A stretch of DNA of 64,000 nt from Lepraria neglecta (lineage: Eukaryota; Ascomycota; Lecanoromycetes; Lecanorales; Stereocaulaceae), in assembly GCA_033220425.1 (NCBI GenBank), contig CM065650.1, positions 2,666,001 through 2,730,000 on the forward strand. The letters are read 5' to 3'. Positions 33,737-44,595 of the stretch are shown in pieces (the first letter of the stretch is position 1; each line of letters begins with the position of its first letter). A model generated the notes under the pieces. That model saw nothing but the letters and a program-made list of their open reading frames with translations, was not told the DNA's origin and did no database searches. A program made the position numbers and the translations under genes.

Positions 33737-35381
33737 CTACTTACCACTCTGCTCTCTCCTGTTGTCTCCACTACCATCTGCACCCTCACTTGCACCAGAG
33801 GCCGCAGCCGCTTTGATCGCTTGCTCGTCTCCTCTTAGCTTTTCGAAGTAGGCTTTAATGTCCTCTGCTCCAACTGTCTGGCCGCTTTCTGCGAAGGGCT
33901 GCAGAAAACTTTTAACTTTGTCCTTGAGGTGATTATAGACCATGACACCCTCTGCTAGCCGGTCAGCATCCGTGTAGAGTCGTGCGTAGATTCGCTATTA
34001 GTGACGTACCAATGGCCCTCACTCGATCGACATTGCTCAGTGCTGCCTCTCCTCTATCAAGCAGGCTTCCCGTCCCCACGCTGTTTCCACCTTCTCCACC
34101 ACTTTCTGATAGTGGCGGCTCATAAGACTCTTCCTCCTCGAGTAGTTGCGCATGTTTCTTGAGAAGAGGATAGCACTCTGGGCAACGGCAGAAGCGCTCG
34201 CGGAAGTCTTCCTTGCAGAAGAGAGAGAAAGATCCAGGTCGAGCGTCAGGTAGATAGTCGTGATAGCGCACGTCGGCTTTGCTCTTCTTGGGGATTGTGG
34301 AGTCCGATGAGTCAAGCTCAGCTTCGTCTGCAGTGCGCTTTTTGGAGCTACCGGTATCGTTGCCGGAAGATGGTGGTTCCTTGTCGTGCTCGACGGTACC
34401 ATTCGTCTCAGCATTTGTGGGCTCCTCCAATATAGTTGGCATGTCCGTAGCCTCAGCTTGGGCAGCTTGGTGCTGAGCAAGGCGACTATCCCCCTCTTCC
34501 TTCATGTTATTGGCTGGCAGACCCTTGTCATCGGATGGCAAGTTCCATACTGGAGGCAGAAAGCCCGCCGATCCTGCATACCGTTTGATCCAAGGATTAG
34601 CATTGACGCATTTGTAGCAGATGAAGGTATCGAAGCTGTCTTCCTCGGGAAACTCTGGGGGCAGCAAATCAGAGCTCTCAGTATCTTCGGCCTCGTTGGA
34701 TGTTTTTTGGGCATCTCCCTTCGCTTGTGCCTTCTCCTTAGCCCATTCTCTCCCATGTCCGGTTATACATTCTGGGTGCCACCAATCTTCACCGCATCCG
34801 CCGTCTTCTTCACCAGCGAGCCCCAAACACTGGAACATAGTACCCTTCTCTTCCTCCGCATTGTAGACTTCGCCACATCCGCAGAATCGATTCCTGCAGT
34901 TCTGGTTGTAAGTATTGCCCTCGGCGGGCGCCTGAGAATGTACGGGTCCTTTCATGCCAGTGGCAGGATCGATACGCAGTGTACATGGTGAGGTTGCAGG
35001 TAATCTCGTGGTTCCACAGTCGCATGTGAAGCTTCGTCGATTGAAGAGCTCGACGAGGGTATGTCCGCCGTGGCACGCGATTGAGCATGAGTAGCAGACC
35101 GCGGCTTGTGTGAAGGGATCGGATGGTGACTCGGGCGGCGGATTACAGGTAAGGCAGGAGAACAGGATCTGACGAAGTGGGCCTAGGGGTTGTGTACAAT
35201 GATCGAAGGCATATGGCAATGCCTCGCGCGCGTCGGCCTCGAGCTGGAGTTGACTGTCGATGAAGTCGGAGGCAGTCTGCGAGTTTTGTGAGGCGTGGGA
35301 GATACTCTCCTTACGAGCGTCGTTGGGAGCTGAGCCATTGGCATCGCCGTTAGTATAGTTAGCTTCCTGTGAGGTATCCAT
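33737..35381 (-). CDS. UBR-box/PHD-finger protein, UBR7/Mlo2 family
   Basis: Two exons (35381-34010 and 33954-33737) over a 55-bp intron; the join reads RVRAI-AEGVMVYNHLKDKV. The UBR zinc box, about residues 60-115, carries CLTC...CYSCSIACHGGHTLVELFNRRSFTCDCG. A PHD-like finger follows: RFCGCGEVYNAEEEKGTMFQCLG...CGEDWWHPECITG...FICYKCV. The C-terminal block RFCRCPECYPLL and the end helix NHLKDKVKSFLQPFAESG are also family features. Human UBR7 and fission-yeast Mlo2 are putative E3 ligases acting on chromatin (H2B ubiquitination for UBR7); the same role here is inference. Central Glu/Asp/Ser-rich linkers are expected. An upstream in-frame ATG (35441) exists, but the residues it adds look non-conserved. 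Head to head with MCM2. Confidence 0.92.
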
Positions 35382-35732
35382 GATGATAATGAACGTGGTT
35401 TCTAGGCATAATCGTTTGTTTGGAGCTCGGCGATGAAGCATAGTGCCAAGACCACTTTATTATGGTTGCCCACAAGCACCATTCCGCGCGTACCAAACGC
35501 GAAGTCGCGTTGCGACGCGGTAAATTTCCCCGCCGCCAGCGTATATCCTGTTCTTCTACATCGTGCACTTCAAGAAGTATTAAATCGTATCTTCACATCA
35601 GGATATTTTCTCGTCATTGTGGGACTCGAGGAGTAATCAACACCAATGAGGTATCCTCACAATCCATTGACATATAAAGATCTTGACAATCCAGAAGTCT
35701 AATCTTTCTTCAGCTCTCCACTTCGACCCAAC
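35382..35732. promoter_or_regulatory. Bidirectional promoter between UBR7-like gene and MCM2
   Basis: 351 bases separate the two start codons. A dense patch at 35484-35520 contains CCGCGCG, AACGCGA, TCGCGTT and GACGCGG, all sharing the CGCG core of the Mbp1/MBF (MCB) site, which drives G1/S genes such as MCM2 in fungi. The patch is about 215-250 bases from the MCM2 ATG. Confidence 0.6.
35496..35511. promoter_or_regulatory. Inverted MCB-like motif, AACGCGA-AG-TCGCGTT
   Basis: A perfect inverted repeat with 7-base arms and a 2-base centre. Each arm contains ACGCG, the core bound by MBF-type factors. Its function is inferred from the motif and position only. Confidence 0.55.
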
Positions 35733-38512
35733 ATGTCTGCGGCGAATAGAGGGACAGCAGGCCGCAATGGGCGTAAGCGATCGAGAGAGCCAGAAGATGA
35801 CATCCCATCCTCCTCTGCAGCTCCACCCTCCAGCCGTAAGTCTCCACAATATGCTTGCAAGAACAGAGGACTGAAGTGTTTTAGCGCCTCCATCATCCCC
35901 ACCAATGTTACCTTTAGACAATGAAGACGACGAAAGACTGGATCCAGACCACGACCTGATCGGCGACATTGACGATGCAGACGAGATGGCCGAAGATGAG
36001 GACGGGATCGATCTGTTCGCGGATAACTTCGAGCGCGACTACAAGGCACGTGAGAATGACGCCTACGAGGGAGCAGACCTTGACGATGAGGGAGAATACG
36101 AAGATCTGGACATGGCCACACGACGACAGCTTGAAGCTCGTTTGAACAAGCGTGACAGAGAGTTAGCGAGGAGACGCCGCATGCCAGCCGCCTTCTTACA
36201 AGATGAGGACGAAGATGCAGAGATGGACCTTACAAGACAGCCAAGGCGGCGAAGACATCATTACGATGAAGAGCAAGAGGATGAAGAGATGGGCGAGGAC
36301 ATCATGGACGAGGAGCTTTCGCTAGAGACTCTACAAGATGTCAAGGCTTCGAGCTTGACTGATTGGGTTGCACTTCCCGCAGTCTACCGAACAATCTTCA
36401 GAGAGTTCAAATCCTTCCTCACCGAATACACGGACGACAACGGTACCTCAGTCTACGGTACTCGAGTACGAACATTGGGAGAGGTCAATGCAGAGTCTCT
36501 AGAAGTCTCATACGACCATCTTTCGGCATCGAAGGCTATCCTTGCCTACTTCCTCGCAAACGCTCCGGCTGAGGTTCTCAAGATCTTTGACCAGGTTGCT
36601 ATGGATGTTACGCTATTGCATTATCCTGACTATGAGCGCATCCATTCCGAGATCCACGTCCGCATCTCTGACCTGCCAGTACACTACACTCTTCGTCAGC
36701 TCCGTCAAACACATCTCAATTGCCTTGTGCGTGTTACTGGTGTAGTCACTCGACGAAGTGGCGTATTTCCGCAACTGAAATACGTAAGATTCGATTGCAC
36801 AAAGTGCGGTGTCACATTGGGTCCTTTTCAGCAAGAGTCGAATGTCGAAGTTAGGATCTCCTACTGCCAAAACTGCCAATCGAGAGGGCCTTTTACCTTG
36901 AATTCCGAGAAGACAGTCTACCGCAATTACCAGAAGCTCACGCTTCAAGAGTCTCCGGGAACCGTACCAGCTGGACGTCTGCCCCGTCATAGAGAAGTCA
37001 TACTTCTATGGGACTTGATCGATTCGGCCAAGCCTGGAGAAGAGATCGAGGTGACGGGCATCTACCGAAACAACTACGACGCCCAGCTAAACAACCGCAA
37101 CGGCTTCCCAGTCTTCGCTACGATCCTCGAAGCGAATCACGTAGTACAGTCGCATGATCAGCTAGCTGGCTTCCGTCTCACCGAAGAGGACGAGCGCGAG
37201 ATCCGCGCATTATCTCGAGACCCTCAAATCGTCGACAAGATCATTGCTTCCATAGCCCCTAGCATCTACGGGCATACCGACATCAAGACTGCCGTCGCTC
37301 TCTCTCTCTTCGGTGGTGTAAGCAAAGAAGCTCAAGGAAAGCACAAGATCCGTGGCGACATCAACATCCTCCTCCTCGGTGACCCCGGAACAGCCAAGTC
37401 TCAAGTCCTAAAGTACATCGAAAAGACCGCTCACCGTGCCGTCTTCGCAACAGGCCAAGGTGCCAGCGCCGTCGGTCTCACAGCCAGCGTCCGCCGCGAC
37501 CCCTTGACAAGCGAGTGGACGCTCGAAGGCGGTGCTCTCGTCCTCGCAGACCGCGGTACATGCTTAATTGACGAGTTCGACAAAATGAACGACCAAGACC
37601 GTACTTCAATCCACGAAGCGATGGAACAGCAAACAATTTCCATCTCGAAAGCCGGTATCGTAACAACCCTCCAAGCACGCTGCGCCATAGTAGCAGCCGC
37701 CAATCCAATCGGCGGCCGCTACAACAGCACTATTCCCTTCGCACAAAACGTCGAACTCACCGAACCCATCCTCTCGCGTTTCGACATCCTCTGTGTCGTC
37801 CGCGACACCGTTGATCCAGCCGAAGATGAGCGTCTCGCGAACTTCGTAGTAAACTCTCACGGCCGCGCTCACCCGTCTGCAAACTTTGTCGACGCAAACC
37901 AAGGAGCTATGGAGAGCGAGCACGACACCGAGATGCGCGAGCAGCAAGTCAATGGTGGCGAGCCAAAGCAGGAGGGTGAGATCCCGCAGGAACTGTTGAG
38001 GAAGTATATTCTTTATGCGAGGGAGAAATGTAGGCCGAAGCTTTATCAGATTGATCAGGATAAGGTTGCGAGGTTGTTTGCGGATATGAGGAGGGAGAGT
38101 TTGGCTACTGGGGCGTACCCTATTACCGTGAGTCTTCATCTTCATCATTGGCTGAGATAAGTAGGATGTATACTGACAGTCAGTTTCAGGTCCGTCATCT
38201 AGAAGCTATCATGCGTATCAGCGAAGCCTTCTGCAAGATGCGTCTCTCAGAATACTGCACTTCGCAGGATGTCGATCGTGCCATTTCAGTCACTGTAGAC
38301 AGCTTTGTCGGTGGGCAGAAAGTAAGCTGTAAGAAGGCGTTGGCGAGGGCGTTTGCTAAGTATGTCTCACCCAGTAGTCATGAAAAGCAGATTGTACAAG
38401 TTGCTGACTCATTTCAAAAAGGTACACGCTTGCGAAGCCAGGCTCACAGAGGAGTCAGAATGGGAGGAATGGGATTAGGACTGGCCCTGTGGCAACAGCT
38501 GTGATGGCTTAG
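35733..38512 (+). CDS. MCM2: DNA replication licensing factor MCM2
   Basis: A subunit of the MCM2-7 replicative helicase. Four exons: 35733-35835, 35885-38127, 38190-38359 and 38422-38512; introns of 49, 62 and 62 bp have good GT-AG sites. The N-terminus is acidic and Ser-rich (DNEDDERLD...), the histone-binding and kinase-target region. The zinc finger is CTKCGVTLGPF...CQNCQSRGPF. The AAA+ core has Walker A GDPGTAKSQ, Walker B CLIDEFDKMN and the arginine finger LSRFDILCVVRD, all intact. The C-terminal winged-helix part includes VRHLEAIMRISEA and the MCM2-specific KVARLFADMRRES. Family-standard length at about 868 aa. The upstream MCB-like cluster suggests G1/S control. Confidence 0.98.
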
Positions 38513-38922
38513 TTCTGCCTAGTTGCTACTAGCGAACGAGTATTTTGTATCGAATGAGGGTAAGTTAGCCCTTGGCCCTTAGCCCTTAGTAACTGCAGTC
38601 TGTGATGGAGTAATGGATGATTACTGCTTGCAAATAGAGGTAATTTTCCCGGCGTTCGCGTGGCTCCTACTGGTCAAGGCTTGTATGATAGATAAATGAA
38701 AGACACATGTCATGCACGCTAAATCACCACGGATTCAAGATGACAGATCAAAACCCTACTGTTGAAGGTAGTCACTCCTAAGCTTACATCTTCAAGCCTA
38801 GAAACGAGACGAGTGTCATAAGTAGAATCTTAGCACTAGGAGAAAGCGAATTAAACAATCTGCAGAATTACAAAGCTATCCCACATCCCACTCGCCGACA
38901 TTGAAGGCCATGTCCAACCCCG
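38513..38922. other. Convergent intergenic
   Basis: About 410 bases between the 3' ends of MCM2 and the reductase. A short direct repeat CCCTTAG/CCCTTAGCCCTTAG lies near 38571-38591; otherwise nothing. Confidence 0.5.
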
Positions 38923-39980
38923 TCAAAGATCGTCATTAGCCAGAATCTCAACCTTCCCGCCCGCCTTCTCAAGAAGCTCAAGATAATGCTCCGCTACGCT
39001 AACGACTGCGTCCTCATAACTCCGCTGCTTAATCCCTAGAATCTTTTCCGTCTTGCTCGTATCAATCAGCAGCCTCTTAGAAGGCTGGGCTCCATCCGCA
39101 GGCAAATGACCATCCTTGACAGCCTCAGGGAAATGCTTCTTGACGATTTCAATCGAGTCAGCCCACTTATTGCCAGCGACACCACCGGACATGAGTCCGA
39201 AGTTCTGATTCCCTTTGATCTTGGGATCGAGGGCGAGAACGTGCACTTTGGCCACATCGTCCACATGGCTCATGGCGCCTGGATTGGGGAAGTCTGATTT
39301 TCTACCGAGCACTGGCGCGAAGGCAACGTTGTTGGTGCCGCTGAGGATGTACTTTGCGTCGGTAATGAGTTCGTTTTTACCGATGAAGAAACTCGGCATG
39401 ATGTTGCTGACTTCGAAATGCGGCTTCTCGGTCTCCATGAATTTGTCGGTGGCGTTGAGGGCTCTGGCTTTAGCCGCTGCATAGGCTTGGAAGTGGTGCA
39501 CGATGGGAGGATAGGAATCTGGGATTCGGTCGTCGGCGGTGAAGACTTGGTCTGTTTCTTCCACGATGAAATCGTTCCAGGGGATCACTGCTATGATGGA
39601 TGAAGTGATGACTATGCGCTTCACCGTGGGTGCTTTGAGAGCGGATTTTAGGACGCCAGTGGTACCTTTTACGGCAGGCTGGATAGCATCGCGTTCGTAG
39701 TCGTCGCTTGCGCCGGCAAGGGGAGATGCAATGTGATGTACGTAACATCTTTCACTGTTTCATCATAGGCGCCGTCGGCGATGATGTCGGGTACGAAGAC
39801 GAAGGTGAGCTTCGTGCCGGATGCAAGGGCCTTGATGGATGGTGCGGCAAGGATGACATCGGCTTTGGCTTGGTTGCGGACTGCGGCGCGGACGTGGTAG
39901 CCAGCTTCGAGGGCGTTGACTACGGCTCGGAAGCCCATGTGCCCTGAGGCGCCGGTCACGAGGACGAGTTCTCCTGTCAT
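38923..39980 (-). pseudogene. Extended SDR reductase (GRE2/dihydroflavonol-reductase-like) with one frame break
   Basis: An NADPH-dependent ketone/aldehyde reductase of the extended short-chain dehydrogenase family. The N-terminal Rossmann motif is VTGASGHMGF and a cofactor Arg follows in YHVRAAVRN. HIASPLAG marks the next conserved strand. The catalytic Tyr/Lys pair is in YAAAKARAL (YxxxK), preceded by TSSIIAVI. The C-terminal half is continuous to ...GKVEILANDDL. Near 39735 the frame shifts by one base between DVTY and HIASPLAG, and I find no GT-AG intron that would repair it. All else looks intact, so this is either a very young pseudogene or a base-call error. Substrate unknown. Confidence 0.85.
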
Positions 39981-40869
39981 TGTAATTGATTTTGTTTGTT
40001 TGGGTTAAAATGTGTGAAGGCTGTGATGTAGTAGACTGTTCTTGATAGAGAACATCGTAAGTTGGAGATTGCTGGGGACGATGGGCAGTGAAGATGTGCT
40101 CCATGAGGAAGGAGCCCTGAATTTATATTCCTGACAGCCTCGTAGAACCGAGGATGAATTGCAGGGGTTCAGCGCAGTGAATGTATGCATGCCATGATCA
40201 AGACTAGTAGTGTAGTGAGCAAGATCACTATTCAAAAAAGGACCCTGTGGCTTCTTGATCACTTTTTGCTTGGCGGACTGGAAAAGTGATTACTGAGTGT
40301 GGCTTTTGTTAGCATAAAACGGCGAGGAGCGCAAAGATCCGAGTAAAACATTAACCTCCAATCGGCTTCGCATTGGAGGATTGATAGAGAAGATAAGAAC
40401 TCTGTGGAAACACGCATTGACCCTACCAACGATGTGGGATGCCAAAAGCTGTCCCAGACTACTACTCAGAAGCAACATCGCGCAATTCCACGACGCAGAT
40501 GCAACGTAGAGCTTACTACTCAAAGCTTTTATGTGAACACGACGACAGCTTCCACCTTTATGAGCTACCAAGCTTGGTGTCCATCACATCCTTTCATGCA
40601 GGGACTTTTGTAGGGCGAACTGGGGACGGCCTGGAAGACAGACGGCTAGCAGCGTCCCTCATTTCCTCGACGATACAATCTGGAGGTCATTCTGTAGATG
40701 AGATGGGGTTATCGAATAAGTCTACTTCGATGCGAAGAAAGATGGGATGTTTGAGGTTGAAGGATCGGTGGTGGAGTTGCTTTGTCATCTGGAAAGTCTC
40801 CGCCGACCCTCGTCAGCGTATCTCTGAGTCGAGGATAATTCCCCAGGACAACTCTTCCAATACAATGAG
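39981..40869. other. Divergent intergenic upstream of RIB1
   Basis: About 890 bases between the reductase start and the RIB1 start. Short overlapping ORFs show no conserved content. Presumed promoters; no specific motif identified. Confidence 0.5.
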
Positions 40870-41934
40870 ATGCCTGGCTTGACCGGCGCAATGCCAGACT
40901 TACCTTCCCATGCCTCACCCATCTACCCTCCTCGACCTTCGTCCGGAAGGCGTGTATCAGAATTCGACCTCAATTATGATGACTCCGAAACCCCGCCCCC
41001 GCCCACCCTCCTAAGCCCGGCTTTCACTCCCCCTTCTACGCCCGGCGCAAATACGCCTCCAATCCACAAGGAAGCACGGTCTATACCTGTCGACACTGCT
41101 TCGCAAAGGCCTCAAAAACTCCTCGACACCTTACCAGAAGTCAATTGCATTGTCCGGGCTCGGATACCAACGGTGACAGGAGCCGAAATGTTCCTACACC
41201 TATACCAGAACAATGTAGACGACAAGGAACATCTAGCCATTGTTTTTGGTCCCAATATACGCTCAAGGTCACTAGATGCGCCACGGCCAGGTGAGACGGA
41301 AAAGGATCGCATGATACGAGGAGCATACACGGGTCGCCTACATCCCGGAAGAACGTCAAGTCGCTTGGACCCAGTCTCGCAAGATAAGCCTGCTACACAG
41401 CTGCCGACAGATCAGACAATACAGTCGCCTCCTCTCGTCAGAATACACTCCGAATGCTACACTGGCGAAACAGTATGGTCTGCGCGGTGCGATTGCGGAG
41501 AGCAATTGGATGAGGCAGCCAGATTGATGTCTCTGCCTAAATCGCAAGGCGGTGTTATAGTATACCTACGGCAAGAAGGTCGAGGCATTGGGCTCGGCGA
41601 AAAACTAAAGGCGTACAATTTACAAGACCTGGGCAACGATACTGTTGAAGCAAATCTACTTTTACGGCACCCGGCTGATGCACGAAGCTACGGTTTGGCG
41701 ACTGCCATGCTACTCGACCTTGGATTCGGAGGCGATGCAGGCATCCGGCTGCTCACGAACAATCCGGACAAGGTGCGGGCGGTAGAAGGGCCGAATCGCG
41801 AGGTCATTGTCAGGGAGAGAGTAGCAATGGTTCCTCTAGCTTGGAAAACAGGCGGTAGGGAAGGGATACATAGTGAAGAGGTCGAAAGCTACTTACGAAC
41901 GAAGATCGAAAAGATGGCACATATGCTCCAATAA
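40870..41934 (+). CDS. RIB1: GTP cyclohydrolase II
   Basis: Catalyses the first step of riboflavin synthesis, GTP to 2,5-diamino-6-ribosylamino-pyrimidinone phosphate plus formate and pyrophosphate, in the cytosol. An intronless 354-aa ORF. The zinc site is [17 protein letters not shown] (three Cys). The GTP-binding/catalytic segments are [33 protein letters not shown] and the end of the core [10 protein letters not shown]. The N-terminal 90 residues are a Pro/Ser-rich fungal extension, and a Ser/Pro insertion (about residues 130-190) sits before VRIHSE, as in other ascomycete RIB1 proteins. Start at 40870 because the frame is closed just upstream and the downstream text is fungal-like. No anomalies. 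Confidence 0.96.
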   Translation: MPGLTGAMPDLPSHASPIYPPRPSSGRRVSEFDLNYDDSETPPPPTLLSPAFTPPSTPGANTPPIHKEARSIPVDTASQRPQKLLDTLPEVNCIVRARIPTVTGAEMFLHLYQNNVDDKEHLAIVFGPNIRSRSLDAPRPGETEKDRMIRGAYTGRLHPGRTSSRLDPVSQDKPATQLPTDQTIQSPPLVRIHSECYTGETVWSARCDCGEQLDEAARLMSLPKSQGGVIVYLRQEGRGIGLGEKLKAYNLQDLGNDTVEANLLLRHPADARSYGLATAMLLDLGFGGDAGIRLLTNNPDKVRAVEGPNREVIVRERVAMVPLAWKTGGREGIHSEEVESYLRTKIEKMAHMLQ

Positions 41935-42321
41935 GAAATAAGTCTCACATGGAGAGTATTTAGCACTGCGATGGCGTTGTGGAAAATGTACCATTGTACA
42001 ATATATTTGAAGGGAGGCTTTTCGGCTGCAGATATAGAGCCTTAGATACTTAGCCATATACTTTTAGATATCCGCTTTACAATGAGCAAAGATCACAATT
42101 GTGAAGAAATAGACATTGACTGTGATAACAAGGTTGAAAGAAAGTATCCCTGTCGCCAAGACCTCTCTACCGGAAGGAGGCCCGTGCGTCAGGGAAGAAA
42201 CAGCCGACCTGACTCGTACACGTGCAGAAATCCCAGCATCAAGAGTCAGGAAACAGCGTCAGCACCAGCCAATTTTATTATCGCCTAAAAGCTCCGATAA
42301 ACCCTTGTGGAGCCCAATTGA
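41935..42321. other. Intergenic between RIB1 and bZIP gene
   Basis: 387 bases between genes on the same strand. An overlapping short ORF (42082-42288) has no recognisable content. Presumed RIB1 terminator and bZIP promoter. Confidence 0.5.
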
Positions 42322-43943
42322 ATGGACTCCGGTCCTGATCCGAGGCACTACCCAGCCCCAACGTCCAACCATATCCCTTCCCTCCCTCCAATTACAAACC
42401 CCCAAGCTCCTAACAAGAAGCGACGCTCCTCGCCAACTTCTGGATCGAGGGGTGTTGCAAACCTTACTCCTGAGCAATTGGCTAAGAAGAGGGCAAATGA
42501 TCGAGAGGCACAGAGAGCTATTAGGGAACGGACGAAGGGGCAGATTGAGACTTTGGAGAGGAAGATACAGGAGTTGACGAGCCAGCAGCCGTATCAGGAA
42601 CTTCAACATGCTATACGGCAGAAAGAGCTCGTGGAAGCCGAGAATGAGGAGATTAAGAAGCGATTGGCTTCTGCCCTCAGCCTTCTACAGCCAATAGTTA
42701 GTGGGAATGGCATAATTGGTAATTCCTCATACCAGAAAGTTGGGAAGGACCTCGTTGACCAAGCACCCAAGACCCAAATCAACCTCCAGGCCGCGAGGCA
42801 GCCCTCCCACACCCAATCCTGACCTCTGGCATCAATCGTGGGCCGGGCACACCTAACTACAACGGACCTCTCAGTGCCACTTCGACGCCCTCGTCATATG
42901 CAGCCTCGCCCCAAGCAAGACAAACAAATCCCCAGGCCATGTTTAGGTCGCAGCCAAATGCGTTCTCACCTGCTAACGCGCTCGAACGACAGTCAAGCCA
43001 ACATAGCTTGCAGTCACGAACACCAGACGAGAAGCTAGACCTGGGCTATCTGCTACAAAATCGCCAAGATCCACGCAATAATGGGAGAGAGCAATACCCG
43101 AACGACAGGACGCCATCCTTGCCTGCTTCTTCACCCCTCCCAATGCATACACTCAGCCCGTTCCAAAATGCGCGTGATGGGCTTGGCAACGCTACAGTAG
43201 CCTTCTCAGTGCCAGTGCGGAATATAAGACCGACATGCCCTTTGGATGGACTGCTATTAGATTTTCTTGCGGAAAGACGACAGCAAGCAGAGAAAGGGGC
43301 TTCGACGAAAGACTTAATTGGACCAGCCTATCCTAGCGTGATCTCGCTTCTTCAACCCAAGCGGAGCCATCTCTCGCATCCGCTGTCGAAGGTCTTCACG
43401 GACATGCTAGGCACATTCCCTGACCTGTCCACTCTGCCAGAGCAAGTAGCTGTACTGTGAGTCCCGAGTGCTTCCCCATGCCATCTCAGTGACAGCTCTT
43501 GATAGATCAATGCTGATTCGGACAGGTATATTATGTTCCTAATAATGCGCTGGCAAATCTACCCTACACAAGAAACCTACGACCGCCTTCCCGATTGGGT
43601 CACGCCCCGCCCCTCACAGCTCTTCACCCCACACCCCGCCTGGATAGATCATCTCCCCTGGCCACGCATGCGCGACAAAATGATCCAAGTCTACCCTACC
43701 ATTCCATTCGACGATTTTTTCATACCCTACACTACCACGCTAAGCTTGAATTGGCCATATGAGGCGCGAGATACACTTTTGACTATGCCTGGGACGGATG
43801 AATTGAGCATTAATCCCGTGTTTGAGCGACATGTATGCGATTTGAGTAATTGGACGTTGGGACCGGCGTTTGCGAAGGCGCATCCTTGTTTGGCAGAGAC
43901 TACAAGGATTAAGCCTGATGCGGAGAGGAGAAGGAGTTCTTGA
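42322..43943 (+). CDS. bZIP-type transcription factor with DUF3425 domain
   Basis: Three exons, 42322-42718, 42772-43456 and 43526-43943, give 500 codons exactly. The basic region is KKRANDREAQRAIRERTK, followed by a short leucine-zipper-like coiled coil (IETLERKIQELTSQQ...). The C-terminal half is DUF3425: CPLDGLLLDFLAERRQQ...AYPSVISLLQP...SHPLSKVFTDMLGTFPDLSTLPEQVAVLYIMFLIMRWQIYPT...RLPDWVTPRPSQLFTPHPAWIDHLPWPRMRDKM. This pairing is common in filamentous fungi and is linked to stress or secondary-metabolism control, but targets are unknown. The first intron (donor GTAATT, acceptor CCCAAG, with a GTTGAC branch-like motif) is inferred because only that junction restores the frame. Confidence 0.9.
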
Positions 43944-44162
43944 GGGGGTTCTTGGAGTGAGTATTTTGTTTTGTTCTGATGGCTTTAGCGTTGGCGAAAT
44001 TTTTGGGGGCGGTGTCCTCTTTTCATATCACAGTTTCTCGCTGGCAGATTTCAAATCTGCACCTACTCTGTATACATACCGATTCAGGTTGAGCCTCTCT
44101 ACAGGTCAAGACAAACGTCACTAAACATTTAAATCATACATTGGTTTTGTGCGTTTGACTCG

Positions 44163-44549
44163 TTACCATCCAAGGCTCTGTCTTGCAAACACATAGACAG
44201 ACCCCCTGAATCTGTTATTTCGATCTAGCCATATACCATGCAAAAACATGTTAACATCATTATCAGCACCTGGTCGCGGCAGCGCTAATCCTACAATGTC
44301 AGAAATCAAACATCGATACGAGGACACTGTAGCCCCTATAGGAGCTTTGTAGTAAATGCGAAATCTCAACTTAGGCAACCTTAAAACATTGAAAATTTTC
44401 TGTCTCCGAGAATGGTCTAGTAGAGGAATTCGCATCTTTCTGGTGTAGTGTTTGAAAAAGTTGCAGTCAAAAAGATCCATAAGCTGTGCAGTACTAGATG
44501 AGCCAAAACATCGATAACATTGCTGATAGGAGTCCAAACATCCAGACAT
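44163..44549 (-). CDS. Hypothetical ORF downstream of the G-alpha gene
   Basis: A 128-codon ORF on the same strand as the G-alpha gene, starting 47 bases after its stop. It begins MSGCLDSYQQCYRCFG and shows no domain I recognise. It might be a decayed 3' continuation or an independent small gene. The rest of 43944-44595 holds only the bZIP 3' UTR region. Confidence 0.25.
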   Translation of the reverse strand: MSGCLDSYQQCYRCFGSSSTAQLMDLFDCNFFKHYTRKMRIPLLDHSRRQKIFNVLRLPKLRFRIYYKAPIGATVSSYRCLISDIVGLALPRPGADNDVNMFLHGIWLDRNNRFRGSVYVFARQSLGW

Positions 44550-44595
44550 CGTCCGAAATCACTCGTCGTAATGGCAAGTATACTCGAGACCAAAG

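Noticed and set aside
37606-38148. Reverse-strand ORF of 180 codons over MCM2
   Set aside because: Shadow of a highly constrained coding exon; no domain.
40264-40869. Possible FMN riboswitch upstream of RIB1
   Set aside because: FMN riboswitches are bacterial and I see no such conserved helix set here; ascomycete RIB1 is not known to use one.
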